64,000 nt of DNA from Schistosoma mansoni (GCF_000237925.1 NC_031496.1:8843711-8907710); one strand, 5' to 3'. Counted from the stretch's first letter, positions 20,470-34,200 are shown. Numbers and translations: made by a program. Notes: generated by a model not told the origin, from the letters alone.

Positions 20470-21560
20470 TAATGGTAATGGTGGTCTCTCAGTTGATCCA
20501 AATTACTTTTGAAAGCGTTGACTGATGACTTTCAGTCACGTATTGAGGTAATGAATTCCATTCGTTGATAATTGGATGGGAATGTCGATAGTCAGCTGAC
20601 AAGTCATTTATTCTGGACTTGTGAACATTTAAGAGTGCCCTCGTAAATTCCCTGCTTTAGGAGACAAGAAAAATAATGGCATATCAGATGCAAATTTATC
20701 AATAAGTCATTACGTGTCTGATGTAGTTCATCATGCATGTGTCTGAGTCTTGATGATCAATATGAGTCACAATGCGCTCGGAAGCCTGTATCGGCAAATG
20801 CCAAATCGTAGACCAGTCACATAATTTCTCCAGGTCATTATGAAGCTCTAAACTATCACCTTCAGTTTTTATCGCTCTCCTCATCTTGGCATCGTCAACA
20901 TACCACAAAACCGAAAATGATTCGAGACTAGGTATGTCACCTACATACATGAAGAACAACACTCGCTCCCAAAAATGTACCCTGAGGTACTCCGCTAAAT
21001 ACAGTTTCGCAGCTAGACAACTTTGGGTTCACTCCTAATCTTTATTGACGCTCAAATAGTAGATCCTTTATCCAATCAATAAATTGCCTCCAATCACGAA
21101 GTTACTTAACTTATATAACAGCCGCTTGTGAATAACTTTCTTAATAGCCTTACTGAAGTCAATGTAGGCTATATCTATAGATAACTTTTGATATTTAAAA
21201 GTGCACCAACATTCAGGGGATACTAACAAGTTAGTGAAATTTGAATAACCTATTCCAAACCCACACTGCTTGTCAGAACGAATCCGATTTTCGTAGAGAT
21301 ACCAAACAACTCCTTCGGAATAATATTTTTAAAATTTTAACTACCAAGTTCTTTAGGCTTACGGTTTGATAATGCTCATACTTGAGTATCGTACCTGTTT
21401 TGAAGACAGAACCTACTATAGTGTTCTTCTAATCATTTGATAATCGACAGTGGGTTACAGACAGGATAAAACATATTCTTAGGAGATTCAAAACGAAAAT
21501 TTCCGATTGTTTTAATAACCTAGGTCACAATTCACCAAGTCCCATGGATTCGTCTATATC
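20470..21560 (-). mobile_element. CR1/SR1-like LINE fragment
   Basis: Read on the minus strand, pieces of a CR1-group reverse transcriptase appear in order. First comes a DFSKA motif region near 21165 and GVPQG near 20990. Then follow a palm-like stretch near 20900 (LWYVDDAKMRRA, where YVDD replaces the usual YADD) and a C-terminal EWNSLPQYV near 20560. The frame is broken between these pieces, so it is dead. The 3' portion (20475-20700) matches 46895-47140. Confidence 0.8.
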
Positions 21561-21779
21561 AATCTCATTTAGTAAAACAAATACATTGAGTTCTTTAATA
21601 GTCACAGTGTCGAGTGTGTGTGAGGCTTTTATGAACTGAAAGAGAGGGCATCACTGCGGTCTAAACATTGCCGAAATGATTTGAGAATACCTGGACTTTG
21701 GTATAATCGTTTTTCACAAATGATGCAGTGCTACTTTCTCCTCATAGTGCGGGAACATTTCCTCTTCTCGTATTACAAA

Positions 21780-23870
21780 TAAAATACATTCGTTCGTGCT
21801 CATCTAATACTTCATGGTTAAATTGCATTATGTAGTGACCGGCCAGTCTCGATGAGAACACGATTGGAATAACAGAAACATCTATTATTATTGTAACCAA
21901 TTGTACCAGAGATTGTTTTACTATATTTGTTTAACTGTATCAGTTTCACTTCTTGTTTCGCTCTCCGCCTTGTTTGGTTCGAACTTGCTCACGCACTGCT
22001 CATTTTGCCTGTACTCTTTGGCACGTCTCGGTATTATTTCGATACCACGAGATCGCCAATAAATATACTTGATCTGGATTAATAAAGCCTTCTGATTTAC
22101 GAGCTATCAAAGGAACCAAGTCGTTTCTGGGCGCGTAAACGAATTTTAGTGGTGATCATAGTCCGTCTTCGACCCGACATCCACTACAATTACTTCTGAG
22201 ATTCTTAGTTTGTAAAATAATTCAAATCGTTCAAACTATCACAGTGGCGTCGCGACAGAGCCTGCGATCTAACAGTTAGACATTCATTCAAATTTCGATG
22301 CTTTTGAGAATTGTATAGAGAGTTTCGGGATCTGGAATATAGCTAAAGAAGATGTTGAGGTTGTTAATACTGCGACTTATTTCCTAACATTCATCGGAAA
22401 AGAAGCCTACAGCCCATTAAAAACTTTGACATTTCCAGAAAAACTTATTCCACTTCTCTATGCAACTTTCAAGCAACTACTCCCAGACCATGTAAAGTGT
22501 ACAAATTTGCGATGTAATAAACGAGAAAAATTTCACAAAATGATTCGTCAGGACATCAGGAATTTCACTATTTTACTACGTTGTCCCAGTCCAATACGTA
22601 ATGCAGATTATTCAGATGACAATTCATTGAGAAGTTGCAATTCAGGTCACGAAGATAAGCACAAATTCGGTAAATGCTTGTTATGTGGCTAATCTCACCC
22701 ATGTAATTCATGTGTATTTTGTAATTCTAAATGCTTCAACTGCGGAATGAGTGGACACATACAGGCAGTTTGTAATCCTACCATTCATTTCGCTGCAAGC
22801 AATGCTAAATTTTATAATCCTGACCCCATTAAGTTGAGTGTTTCTAATGACGAATTATCTTTATCCAAGACTTCCAAAACCAGTATAGAGTCATGTAGCA
22901 GTCCATAATTAAATGGAACTCAGAATCATCATGAATCGAAAGCTTCTAGTCAGTCAACTTTATATCGGATTTCTCATGTTATTGAATCGGATGTCGTTTG
23001 TCCTAACGATTCTCATATTTATGATGGAACTTCTTACAAATCTAAGGAAAATATGTTGAATGAATCAAATCATGATCGAAATTCCGATATAGTTCTGATA
23101 AATGCTGACTTTTCTAGTGATCCATAAATCTCCGATGACATTCCCAACAAATTTGAGAAAATAACTTCAGAAGAGTCAAATCCTAATGTCATGTTAAAAG
23201 TTATTCAGTCTCATAATGCGTTTGCTTCTTGTGAGAAACTTGTTCAATGTGAAGCACGAGTACTAAATGAGCTTGATTTTCATTACAATTAGGATGATTT
23301 CACTTCAACTGTTGTTTATACTTATCATGAAGTCACTTCTAACGAATACTCTAGTCAATATGTGAAATATGTTTTTAAAAAAGCAACATTATCCATGACT
23401 TGTGGGTATGAAGATCCAACACTATTTCGTGAGGGAGGATAGTGTTGGAAAATCTATGGTTCAAATTCTGGATATCAGTGACTTCAAGGCACCTCTGGCA
23501 TATTGATCAAATACAGTTCTAGGAATCAGGTTAGTCTGTTCCAATTTCGATTGTTATTCCAATACTAAAGAGTATATTCTAGATAATTCACACACTACAT
23601 CCAACACACAGCCTAACTGACATAGGATGAACTTAAAGAGAAGACATAAAATCGATTACAGAAACTTAGACTCCGATTTAAGCTGTGTCGGTTGTGCTGT
23701 TTGTATGAACTTATGATTCATTTGTGCTTGGCGACAGCCTGATTTTGAATTACACATACAATGCATTCGTTCGTGCTCATCTAATATTTCGTGGTTAAAT
23801 CGCTTTATTTCTGGGACTCCTAGCTTGTATAATAATTCAAATACTTTTATTTATCACAGTCGAGGCACAA
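21780..23870 (+). mobile_element. gag-bearing LTR retroelement fossil
   Basis: Parts in order: a truncated 5' LTR end (21780-21891, continuing 22189-22245), an internal region with gag-like sequence and a Cys/His zinc knuckle (CFNCGMSGHIQAVC near 22736), a purine-rich run near 23440, and a 3' LTR at about 23452-23870. The two LTR ends share ATTCGTTCGTGCTCATCTAA and ATAATTCAAAT...ATCACAG. I see no pol region, so this is probably a non-autonomous gypsy-like (perhaps CsRn1-type) copy. It is broken in several places and its LTRs are well diverged, so it is old. Confidence 0.7.
21892..22188 (+). mobile_element. solo LTR nested in the 5' LTR of the gag element
   Basis: A 297-bp segment begins TGTAACC and ends CCACTACA, with AATAAA motifs near 22060-22085. 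It splits the shared LTR sequence of the host element. The flanking 5-mers ATTAT and ATTAC fit a slightly changed target duplication. Size and termini suggest a gypsy-type LTR such as Boudicca, but that name is from memory only. Confidence 0.65.
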
Positions 23871-24150
23871 ATGTTTTAACTTGCCGACATTAATATTTTA
23901 TCTCGTCAGTACTCACTGAACTAAATCGCCCATGAACTGATACATATGACAGTTACCATATTATGCTTTTTCAGTATATCTTATGATATAGTTATTCCAT
24001 ATGGTTATCAAAGTGGTCACAGAATATAAGTGTCACGTGAGGGCATTAACGGTGAAGTGTTACTTTAACGAAAATAAGGTCCATATATTCCCACTCCATT
24101 CGAGTAGACTGCAGACATCAATACAGATTACCAACGTTGGTGAATTACAT

Positions 24151-25017
24151 TGAACATACCACAGGTATTCGGGGTTTGACAACGCTTTGACTAGTAACAC
24201 CTATTATGAATCGTGCCCACCGAGTGAAATCAAAAGACAGAGGCGAGGAGGTTCGAAGATATATTTGATAGGTTACCAATATATCGTGGATCGACTGATT
24301 TAATCTGGCTAATGACTGCAGGGGGTGTTGAGCACTGTGTGGTGATCTGTATTTAATATTATCCTCAAATTTCGTGTATTGTTCGTCCTGGTAATTGTTA
24401 CTCGATAACGCCTTAGCAATGTATAAATCAGAAAGTGAATGCGAAGTGTTGATTGCGTTTATTATTGAACCCCGCACAGATATCCCAAAATACGGGCACG
24501 TAAGGCAAACGTGAAAGAGTAATGGAAAAAAGCAAGCGAGTGAGCGTGTGAGTCGAATGAGTGAGCAAGTTATCGAGTCAATGAACGAGTGTGCGAGTCA
24601 ACGAGTCAGTGAACAGGTTTAAATTTACGTATATATACATAGTGAAATGAATGAATCATCGAATCAATTGTGCGACGAGTAGTATGGCTAGCAGAATGAA
24701 TATATGCTTAGGCAGTAAGCAATGCTCAAACATACATATTCATACAAAAGCAAATATAATAAAGGTAAAGTAGAATAGATAGGTTGTTATTGCACGAATG
24801 ACTCTGTCCGTTAAATAAGTTAACAAAAAGGCTTAACCAAATTCAAAATGAACGAACTCAATTGTACGTAAGCTGCTATAACTGCGTTTCCGTTCGTAAT
24901 CTGCTGCGGATGCATGCCCGGGCACCTTCAGTTAAGTGGGTCCATTAAAACTAATGTGGTCAACATCCAATGTCAATGACTTACAGAGCTATTTATTTTG
25001 AAATTTACTTGCCGCTA
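24151..25017 (+). repeat. family C repeat, long copy
   Basis: The ends match the shorter copies at 25452-25764 and (inverted) 41318-41640. The left end has ATACCACAGGTATTCGGGG and GGAGGTTCGAAGATATATTTG; the right end has TTAGTTTTAAT-type sequence, CTTACAGAGCTATT and GCCGCTAC. This copy holds about 560 extra bp (24334-24893), including a degenerate GAGT-rich tract. The minus frame at 24145-24477 spans the junction and is not supported as a gene. Confidence 0.65.
24525..24620. repeat. degenerate GAGT/GAGC tetranucleotide tract
   Basis: Repeated GAGTGAGC, GAGTCAATGAACGAGTG and GAGTCAACGAGTCAGTGAAC units lie inside the extra DNA of the long family C copy. Confidence 0.7.
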
Positions 25018-25229
25018 CATCATGTTTATGGGTTGTGTTGAATTCTTTAAATGAAGAGTCGACATGTACTTTCATTTTTCTATATCAGTGGAAAATATTC
25101 ACCACTTTGAACTCTTGTCAATGTTTGGTCTTTTGAATGTGCCACAGAAACCAAAGAAGTGAATCCTAACAAGAGTGTGATGATGCAATTAAATAACTAC
25201 GATGATTCGTATTATTATACAATATGTGG

Positions 25230-26250
25230 AGTCGTGTTACCCTAAGTAGGAAACTATAAAAGTTTAGGAGTCATACTAAGCAATGATCTCAAAACAAACC
25301 ACCACTATAAGGCTGCTGCTGCAAAATGCTATAGGGTATTATGGTCTATACGTGGATCTTTCCAGTATTTGGGTTAGGAAATGTTTAGATTATTTAACTC
25401 GACTTTTGTGTGACCATATTTGGAATATGGGATTCAAGCAGTGAGTCCTTTGAAGATACCACGGGTATTAAAGTTTCACAGCACTTTACCAATAACACCT
25501 ATAATCGACTCGCGCCCACCCGGTGAAATGAAAAGTCAGAAGCAAGGAGGTTAGAAGATATATTTGATGGATTATCAATATATCTAGGAGTGACTGATCT
25601 AATCTGGTTAGTGATCGCAGGAGATGTTGCGTACGCCGTTCCAAAACGTGATCTGGAACGGATGCATGACCGAGCTAAATGAGTCCATTAATACTAATAT
25701 GGCCAGCATCCAATATCGAACACTTACAGAGCTATTGATTTCGGGCATTTAATTACAGCTACTCCTTGTTTCAAATATGAGACGGATATGTTGGAACGAA
25801 TCCAAAGCCGAGGGACTAAATTGGTAAAATTTCTATCTGTCCTATCTTATGAAGACAGACTGAGAAACCTCGACTTATTTCCGTTATCTTACCGTAGAAT
25901 ACGAGGTGATCTATTATTGGCTTATGTATCATGAACGATGACCTTAGTACTAATATGTCTTATCTTTTCCTTCCGTCTAGGAATGATCATTTGAGAAGAC
26001 ATCGGAAGAAAGTTCAGAAACCTAGATCGAATCGTTTACGTCTGGAGTTTCTCACACCGAGTAGTGAATTCCTGGAATTCTCTACCAGAACACGTAGTAG
26101 CTGTAAATAAATATCAGCACCTTCTGTTGATATATTCAAAACGAGACCAAACCTCCACAGTGTAACAAATCTGCAAGGATTAATATAGGTCAATAGACCT
26201 TCTATCCCTATTACTGAAGACTGAAGTCTAAAGACTGAACTGTTAGTTAT
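25230..26250 (+). mobile_element. CR1-like LINE 3' fragment split by family C
   Basis: The left part (to about 25451) encodes SLGVILSNDLKTNHHYKAAA and EYGIQAVSPL. The right part resumes at about 25765 with ETDMLERIQSRGTKLVKFLS, RNLDLFPLSYRRIRGDLLLAY and a C-terminal WNS LPEHVV-like end near 26075. These are consecutive parts of a CR1-group reverse transcriptase C-terminus, separated by a family C insertion. The frames are broken. Confidence 0.8.
25452..25764 (+). repeat. family C repeat, short copy inserted in a LINE
   Basis: It starts near ATACCACGGGTATTAAAG and ends near TTACAGCTAC. It interrupts a LINE coding region whose two halves are collinear on either side, which fixes the limits of the repeat within a few bases. 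No clear terminal inverted repeat or long target duplication was seen. Confidence 0.7.
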
Positions 26251-28240
26251 CATACTGATTTTGAGTGCTCTTCCGATACAAACAAACCCAGTTGCCATTG
26301 TACTAACAGATCACAATTTCTTCCCGCTGAATTTGAAAATAGATTGTTCAGATTCAAAGGCAAGTTCGATTCCGATTAAAAGGTCTTAGTAAAACACAGT
26401 TCACAAAGCTTTCATACATTTTAACATCCCTTTGAGAACATCATCCGGATCACATGCTGAGAACTGGCTGAACTATTTAGTGAAGCTGCCACTATCACCA
26501 AAAGTGATTATGGATGACCCCTTAAATAATTATATATACATTTTTTGGCGAGTTTGACTTACTCATAGCTTCGATTTTGCGTGCAGTATTGACACGGAAA
26601 TATAAGCTCGCTTTTCAAATTTTACGTTTGCTTTGTCGACCTGTGAAGGTCAGGTGCAGAATATTTGGTTCTATCCAATCATCTTAAACAGTTGCACAGC
26701 ATGTAACTAAATGACTTTTTACAGCGTGAAATAACTTTCTCGCCGTTTTTTTGTAGGATTTATCGGTCATCATTATCTAAATTACCATATTTAGGAAAGT
26801 CTCGATAGATATTTGTATTTGATATCTATTACAATTACGCATACGCGTAGTTCCTATTCATTATCAATTCTCAGGTTTTTGTAAAAGCAATTATTGACTT
26901 CTCCATTGAGCTTATGAAGAACATTCTTCTTGGATCTGTTAGCATTCTTGACAAATTGTGAACTGGGTGGATTGTGTCCCGCAATTGCGCGAATTCGATA
27001 AGTCACAACCACTTTCTACATCTACCGAAATAGACATTCTTCCTGGCAGCTTTTCTCAACTGGTAGCTTTTGATGTTCACCCAAAGCACATGGTGACACG
27101 AATTATGATTTTTAAACTTTTATGCCTTAGTAGTTCAAAGGTTCCCATTTTACTTATGCAGAAAGGTTAATACTTTGAAGTCACAAATATTGAGAACCTC
27201 TGCCTACAGATACCTAGGTAACTAGTTAGAAACTGATAGGATCCCTGTGAGCTCTTGGTTAATTGTATATGCTTTTTAAGTCAAATAAATCATCTCTTGA
27301 TGGCACTTGTTTGGACTATAAAGTATCGAAAGGGTCAACTTGTATCACTTAATTACACAAGGAGCTCAAAATGCACAAACATGCCATTGATAAGAATGAC
27401 ATCGTTATAATTTGTTGTTCCTTGAAAATGATCCTCAATCTTCCCTCCTTATGAATATCGCCCCGTTTCCTTTTCCTTTAACTCACCTTGTTTTGTGCTT
27501 GTAGTAGCAAGCGACAACACCTGGCATCTTTTTCATTCGCTCAACGAAAGTGGGATTGGTGCAGCACACCCTGATGTTGTAGTAGCTTAAAGAAAGTCTT
27601 TCAGTTCTCAGCGCAATCATCCTACCTTATCATTGTATTATAAGCTGCAATTGCCCTAAATACCGATGAATGAAAGTCACTTTGTTTGTGTAATAATTTA
27701 CACCAACTGCATTGATCAATGATTCATCTTTCAAAAAAACCTAAGCAATTATTTTGGAAATGGTCTTTAGGAAGCATCGATTCTGACAGGTTCTGGACCG
27801 TTTTTCAGTGCATTTAATCACTTTTCTTGATTTTCAAGTAAACGCCAACTGGAAAGTCTGTATATATATTAAAATAATTTGTATATGCAGTCAGTAACTT
27901 TGTGAACTTATCCCGCCTCTCGGTTTGACCGCCGGCAACTTGTTTCGAACTTACTCGTGCACTAACCAATTTCACGCATTGATGTGGACCAAGGTTGGTC
28001 CCAGCCACCTCAATCTATATTGATTCACCAACAAGTTTTAAGAAGTAGTTAGTTTTTAATCTATAACATTTGTTGTTTCTATCTATTCCCAACCAGCTCC
28101 TTTAAATAACTTTTAGTTTATATCTATTATAACCTTTTTTCTCTGAAATGTCAGCCTTAAATCTACCTATCAAAGTCAGTGTACTTCAAGTTGTATTATT
28201 TTTTACGCTCATTTCTTCCATAGCGTTTTCTATTCAGAAA
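26251..28240. other. intergenic DNA upstream of YKT6
   Basis: No gene was recognised. A GC-richer patch at about 27910-28015 (CCCGCCTCTCGGTTTGACCG, then TTCGAACTTACTCGTGCACT) resembles schistosome LTR sequence and may be a fossil LTR piece. The minus frame through it (27814-28008) is not supported. Confidence 0.35.
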
Positions 28241-28255
28241 AATCGTCAGACGGCA

Positions 28256-31200
28256 ATGAAGCTATTCTCACTACAGATACTTTACAAAACTGACACATCA
28301 GCTAAATTATTACAAACTTCACATGAACTATCAGACTTCGGTTATTTTCAGCGATCCAGTGTTCGGGAATTTATGGACTTTACTGCTAAAGTGGTGTGTG
28401 AACGAACAGCTCGTTGCCAGCGTGCACAAATTAAACAACAAGGTTTATTTCATATATAATATTTAGCTTACTTTTGAGTAGATTATATTTGTCATGTTTA
28501 TGTTCGGCATGATAATCTATGTGGTGTACTAATTTGTGACCAAGAATATCCTCCAAGGGTTGCTCAGACGTTACTAACCAAAGTGAGTTACATAATTCAC
28601 CACTTTCTTGTTATCATTGGATCACTTTCTTCCAAGACTTTGTTTTCAGTACGACATTCAAACTAGACTTTTATATCACTTCAGTCCATTTTAGGTGAAA
28701 ATAATTGCGGACTGAGGTGTAAATTGAAAATTCCTTAACCTGATCTGGTCTAGTCACCCCTAAATTAACAAATTTAATCGGTAGTTCCATTTACGTTTCA
28801 TGGCGGTTCAACATTTTCTTGAATACAACCCACTAACCTAGACCTACAAAACACTTATTGAGGTCTGACTCCAGAACTATCATATATTGTTGATATCTAA
28901 ACTAAAACGCAAAATCAAATAAAGTAGTCAAACGGAGTATGATATTTCGTCACTAAATTTTTGTGCTACTCCGGATTGCTGTTCATTTCCTTGTTTGATT
29001 CTCCATCATATTGTTTAGCAGGGACCAACTGGATTATTGTGCCTGCACTATAAATTTCTTACGATCGTGTGAATATGCGGCTGAAGAAAGTGAATATTAG
29101 GAAACATCTCTAGAAACAACGTAGCTACTATAGTATATGTCTGAGTTTTGAACAGTCCTATTTATTCTAATATCGGTCTAAACGCTTTGTTCAGTAGAAG
29201 TGTTCTCAATCCTAACTAAATTTATTACTTGATTTCTTTAATATCAGACTTTTTAACCTTTACCCTACTGATATTACTAATGGAAAGTAGTTCGACATGT
29301 TCACTTGTTAGTTTCAGTAAAATAAATATACTTGCAGTTAAATCAATTCATAGAACTGTTTTGTCGTCTCATTAAATTTTGTTCTAGGCCACTGAAGATT
29401 TCGCACTCCAATGTCCTGCATCTACTTGGACAAATATGGCTGTTGGGTAAGTTAGCCATGCGAACGAGTGCCTTCTCTAGACATTCAGTTTCAGTTTATT
29501 CTCTTTGTATTATCTTAATGTTCAAAGAAATAGTTACAATCGTAACTTTCATATCAAATGTTGTGACTTACAGTATAACTTATCAGTAATGGAATATGGC
29601 TAGAGTTTACAATAAACGCAATGAAAGACAGAAATAAAAAAAATAAGTAGGTAGTGTAAAATGTAATTAGTGGTGGAATGACAAACAATCAAATGTCTTT
29701 GAAAAGGATAAATGAACTTATTGGTGTAAGGATTTGAAATCCAACAAACACTTGTTTCAATTATGACTTAAAGTACATTAAGCTCAGGATTTCGGGGAAG
29801 GCAATACTTGAAATGTATTAAGTTATGCATAGGCATTGTGAGTTTGATATATGAAATGAAGGTTATATACCTGGTTTGTAATAGTCCGTTACATTCTCTG
29901 ATATCGACTAGACAGTACAGTACTTTTGCATTGTTTAACCTAAACTAAGACGCAAAAGTGATTTTAAAAAATATTCTCCGATGCGTACTGTGTGGCTGGA
30001 CACAAAGAACACATAGACATTGTTAATTAGTGTTTGGCTGGTTTATTCCGGTAATTTGACCGTAACATTTAGACATAATAGTAATTAGCTAGTATTGTAT
30101 GTTAACTTTTAGCTATGTGGAGTTAAAGAGATACGATAACCTGTCAACAACGTAGATATTATCATAATATCATAAGTATTACTAGTTACTTCCTTTTACT
30201 GAATGATTAACCAAAGAAAGCCTTCAGTATTCGATGATATTTAGTACACCTTTTCACTGACAATCTTATCTCTTTGCTAATGGAGTACGGGAACATGAAC
30301 TAGTGTACATACGTATCAGGTTCTACAATACAGCTGACTGACTGAAACACTTTTTACAGTGTTTTCATTACTTCAAAAGTTATGAGATATCTAGCAGGAA
30401 ACTTTGATGCTTTCAGCTAAAAAAAAATACGTATTCTTTGTATATTCCCTATAATAGGAGCTACTTTCATTATTCCTTCAGTGACAAAGATTACGTACTA
30501 CTTAATGCTAGTGACAGGTAAAGTTATCGTCAAGTATAAACCAACATCCCAGTTAATCATATGCATAAGCTCGAAACCAATAAAGTGTATGGTGAGCTTG
30601 TGGTATGTCTTACTTTCCATTCGAACCTAAACACTGATAAAGCCTCTAAAAACATTAAATATAATTCCGCGATGGTATTGGAAATGAGTCGTGTTTAATG
30701 GTGTTTCAGAATTCTGAAAGTGACCAATGAAGCCATAACATTACCCAAGTTCCCTGTTGTTATTTTATCTATTCCCCTCTTAAAAAAGGACGAGATACTT
30801 TTTTTGCATGTTTCATTTTGTTTTGCTTTCTAATTTTTAAAAATAAAAACAGATCCAATCCATGCAAAAAGATCGATGAATATTTACAGAAATATCAGAA
30901 TCCTAGCCAAGCAGATGGTTTAATGCGACTTCAGAATGAATTAGATGAAACTAAAGTTATTTTAGTGAGTTTCATGCTGGTTCCTTTTAATTCAACCTGT
31001 ATTTCATTTCAAGCAACATAGGTAGCAATAACAATTCTCTCAGAAAGATAATAGGTGATGGTTGTCAAAATATTATTTTTCTTCTTTGTCGAGGCATTAC
31101 ACAATTATTTGCCAGCAACATTCACCATCTTGGAAACATTATCATGTCAAGTTCAAAGCAGTACCCATAAAACAAATGACTGGCTGGCTTTTGCAGTTTT

Positions 31201-34200
31201 GTATACACATAGGTTTTACCAAGTGGTATATTTGAAATATAATTTGTCTATTTATTTACCTAGACCTTTTACTTACCACCCAATCGTTTTTCGTCGGGCT
31301 GGTTAATGTCTCATCGGTTTTAGGAATGAGAATAATTGCTAGTTGAGATACATCTAAATCCTATCCTGACATACTGTATGGTAAACACAAGTTTAACATT
31401 CATATTATTTGTAAACTTCACTGGATTCACTAGCATTACCATAGTACTAACAATTAACACTCAGTTCTCAGTGATATGCTAAAATTCATATTGTATTAGT
31501 TTGATTTCAAGTTATGAAACATGGTTACGCTCAACCAACTCATTGATTTATTCTAATGTAGTCCATGTGTGTCTGTAATATTTAATCTCTCTGTTTACTT
31601 TTGACATTTGTGTAAGGAAATGAAATATGATTCGTCACTTTCATACTTTCAAGCAGTGTTGTTGTTTTTCACAAAGTATTGAGCAAATTAATTGGCATTC
31701 TTGTTTTGCGAGTGTCTTTAATTGTATTCTGCTTTATCATATCTAATCAGTCATATTATTTATCCATACTGGTCCTCTCTCTGTTCCTGTTTGGTTCTTA
31801 GAAATCCGGATAGATATTTATTGAAATATTAATAAACATAAATAATGGCTTATTTTTGATAAAATTTTTAGAAATCTGTTAGTGGTGTCAAAATACAGGC
31901 TTAGGATATGTAAAGCATGTGTTTACAATCTGGGATTTGGGCCATACTGTTTGCCTAAGGCCTAGTGTTACTATCAACTCTCCAAAGCAGTAATTGACCC
32001 AATTGACACATACACTTGAATTCAATAGTGAGAGTAATTGATAAGGGATAACAATATACACGCACGATTGGGATATTAAATGTGTTATACAGCTCTTTAC
32101 AACAGTGATAACGGATATAAAGGTCGATTGTTAAAATTGGTCTAGTGAAAATCATCCTTTCGGTTGATACAACCATGATCCGAATATTTTCCCAATTACT
32201 GATTATTTGAACATCATTTGTACTGTCTTCATACAATTGCCATTGAAATTAACAAAGAATGCTTGAAAAACTGAAATCAAGCATATGCAATTGTTCAATA
32301 CTAGCAAATAATGATAGGAAAAAGTTGATGATGGGTAGTGTCTGACAATCTTAGTTTAGTCAAAACACCGCTATCAGAATTTCTAGTAAATTCTATGACT
32401 TTAAGTTTTGTTTTGCCATTTGTGGTTTTTCAGCTATGTGTACAATATATTTATCTAACTATCCCTATTGGAAATTTCTTACCACCTGAGTAAGGATCCT
32501 AATGAATACTTTTGATCGAATTCATTAAGGCAGCTAACCTTACTCATAATTCACCACAGTAACAACTCATATGTGTTATCCTGTGAGGTCCAAAACTGAA
32601 AGACATATGTCTATAAAGTCGTGCATTATGTTCAGTCGCTAACAATTTTGATATACGCTTTACTAGTAGGCTGTCTAATATTTTTAATCTCTATTTTATT
32701 TTTCATGCTAATAAGTCAGTGATACCCTGTTAATTACTCGCCGTATAGTTCATCACAGCTACTGAAATAATGTGTGTTCACTTTTATAGTTCATTATATG
32801 CTATGTATATGAAATATGAGTTCTCGGTATTGTTGATTGTACATCGATACCACTTCCCTATATATTGCCATCTCTTCAGTTTTTCCCCTCTATAAGCACA
32901 TAGTGTTTTTACCCCTACATTCTGCGTAACTGATTTATCTATCGTGTACAAGCCAACAATAATACTAAATTATTTCAGTAATGTGTCTTTGGGGTAAGAT
33001 TTCATTAAAAAGACTATTAAAGGTATAAATTCAACTCTTGACTATACATCATTAACGACCGAAAATTCATTAAGTTTATGGGTTAAAATACATTAGCTAC
33101 GGAAATTCTTTGTGTTGCCTCTTAGTTCACTTTCTGACAAATTACGTGGTGTCATCATTAGTAAAATAGGTTGTATATTTTGGATTTCATACTACAAATT
33201 AGTGTGACCTTGATAGTGAATTATTTGGGTGTCTAAATGTGATTAAATAATTTCATTAAATAAACAGTAAGTGTATATCATCATTTTTTCGTAGTGCCCA
33301 TACACGTTGATTACAATTATTGATCTTTGTAAACACCTACATGGTCGTCTTTTCAAAAATACATCATTTCTGAAAATAATATGGACCTCAATGAAAGCTT
33401 GCATATTAAGTAGATTCAAACAAACAACACTAAATGAATTTAAACTTCACCCCATCGCACAAGCAAGTGGCTATCAGGACTCAGTGGCCGAGTGGATAAC
33501 GCCATGGCGTTTAAAGCGAAAGGTATTGGTTTTGAGTCCCTGAGTGAATATCAACTCTGAGATGCAGGTACATCCAGCTGACGAGTCCCAAATAGGACGA
33601 AACGCGCGTACTGAATTACACTGCTAGCCACTATCCATCTTTCCTTACCATACTTGTGAATTTAAGCTATATCGAGGCAATACGCACAGTATGCATATAT
33701 GCCAATTAGAGACTGACCAGTTGCAGTCCTAACACATCGATGGGAAGATTCAAACAAACAATACTAAATGGATTTGAAAGCTTGCATAGTTTCAATAATT
33801 GTCATCGCTCAACTAAGTTCACATTCAAAACAAAGACGAACGAGGAATTTCATACTATTGAATATAAAATGACTTTATTTCAACCGGTAAACCTTTTCCC
33901 TAGTGCTTGTTTTTTTCAACAAAGAAAAACAAATTACACCCACTTGTTTGCTGTTCTCAAGTGTTAATCGCAATGTTTTTCACATATCTCTTCTTTTTAC
34001 TATTATTTTTAGCATAATACATTAGAATCGTTATTGTCTAGAGGTGAAAAACTTGATGATTTAGTTGAACGATCCGAGGGTCTTAGCTTACAATCAAAGA
34101 TGTTTTATACTACAGTAAGTTTTCTGTTGACTGTCTTGTGTTGTTATTGACCTTTCTCCAAAAAGTTTTTAAAGACGAAACTTCTTTACTTTATGTATTT

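Noticed and set aside
27814-28008. 64-codon minus frame in a GC-richer patch
   Set aside because: It resembles LTR-type repeat sequence on the base level but has no partner copy in the window and no protein similarity, so neither a gene nor a defined element is claimed.
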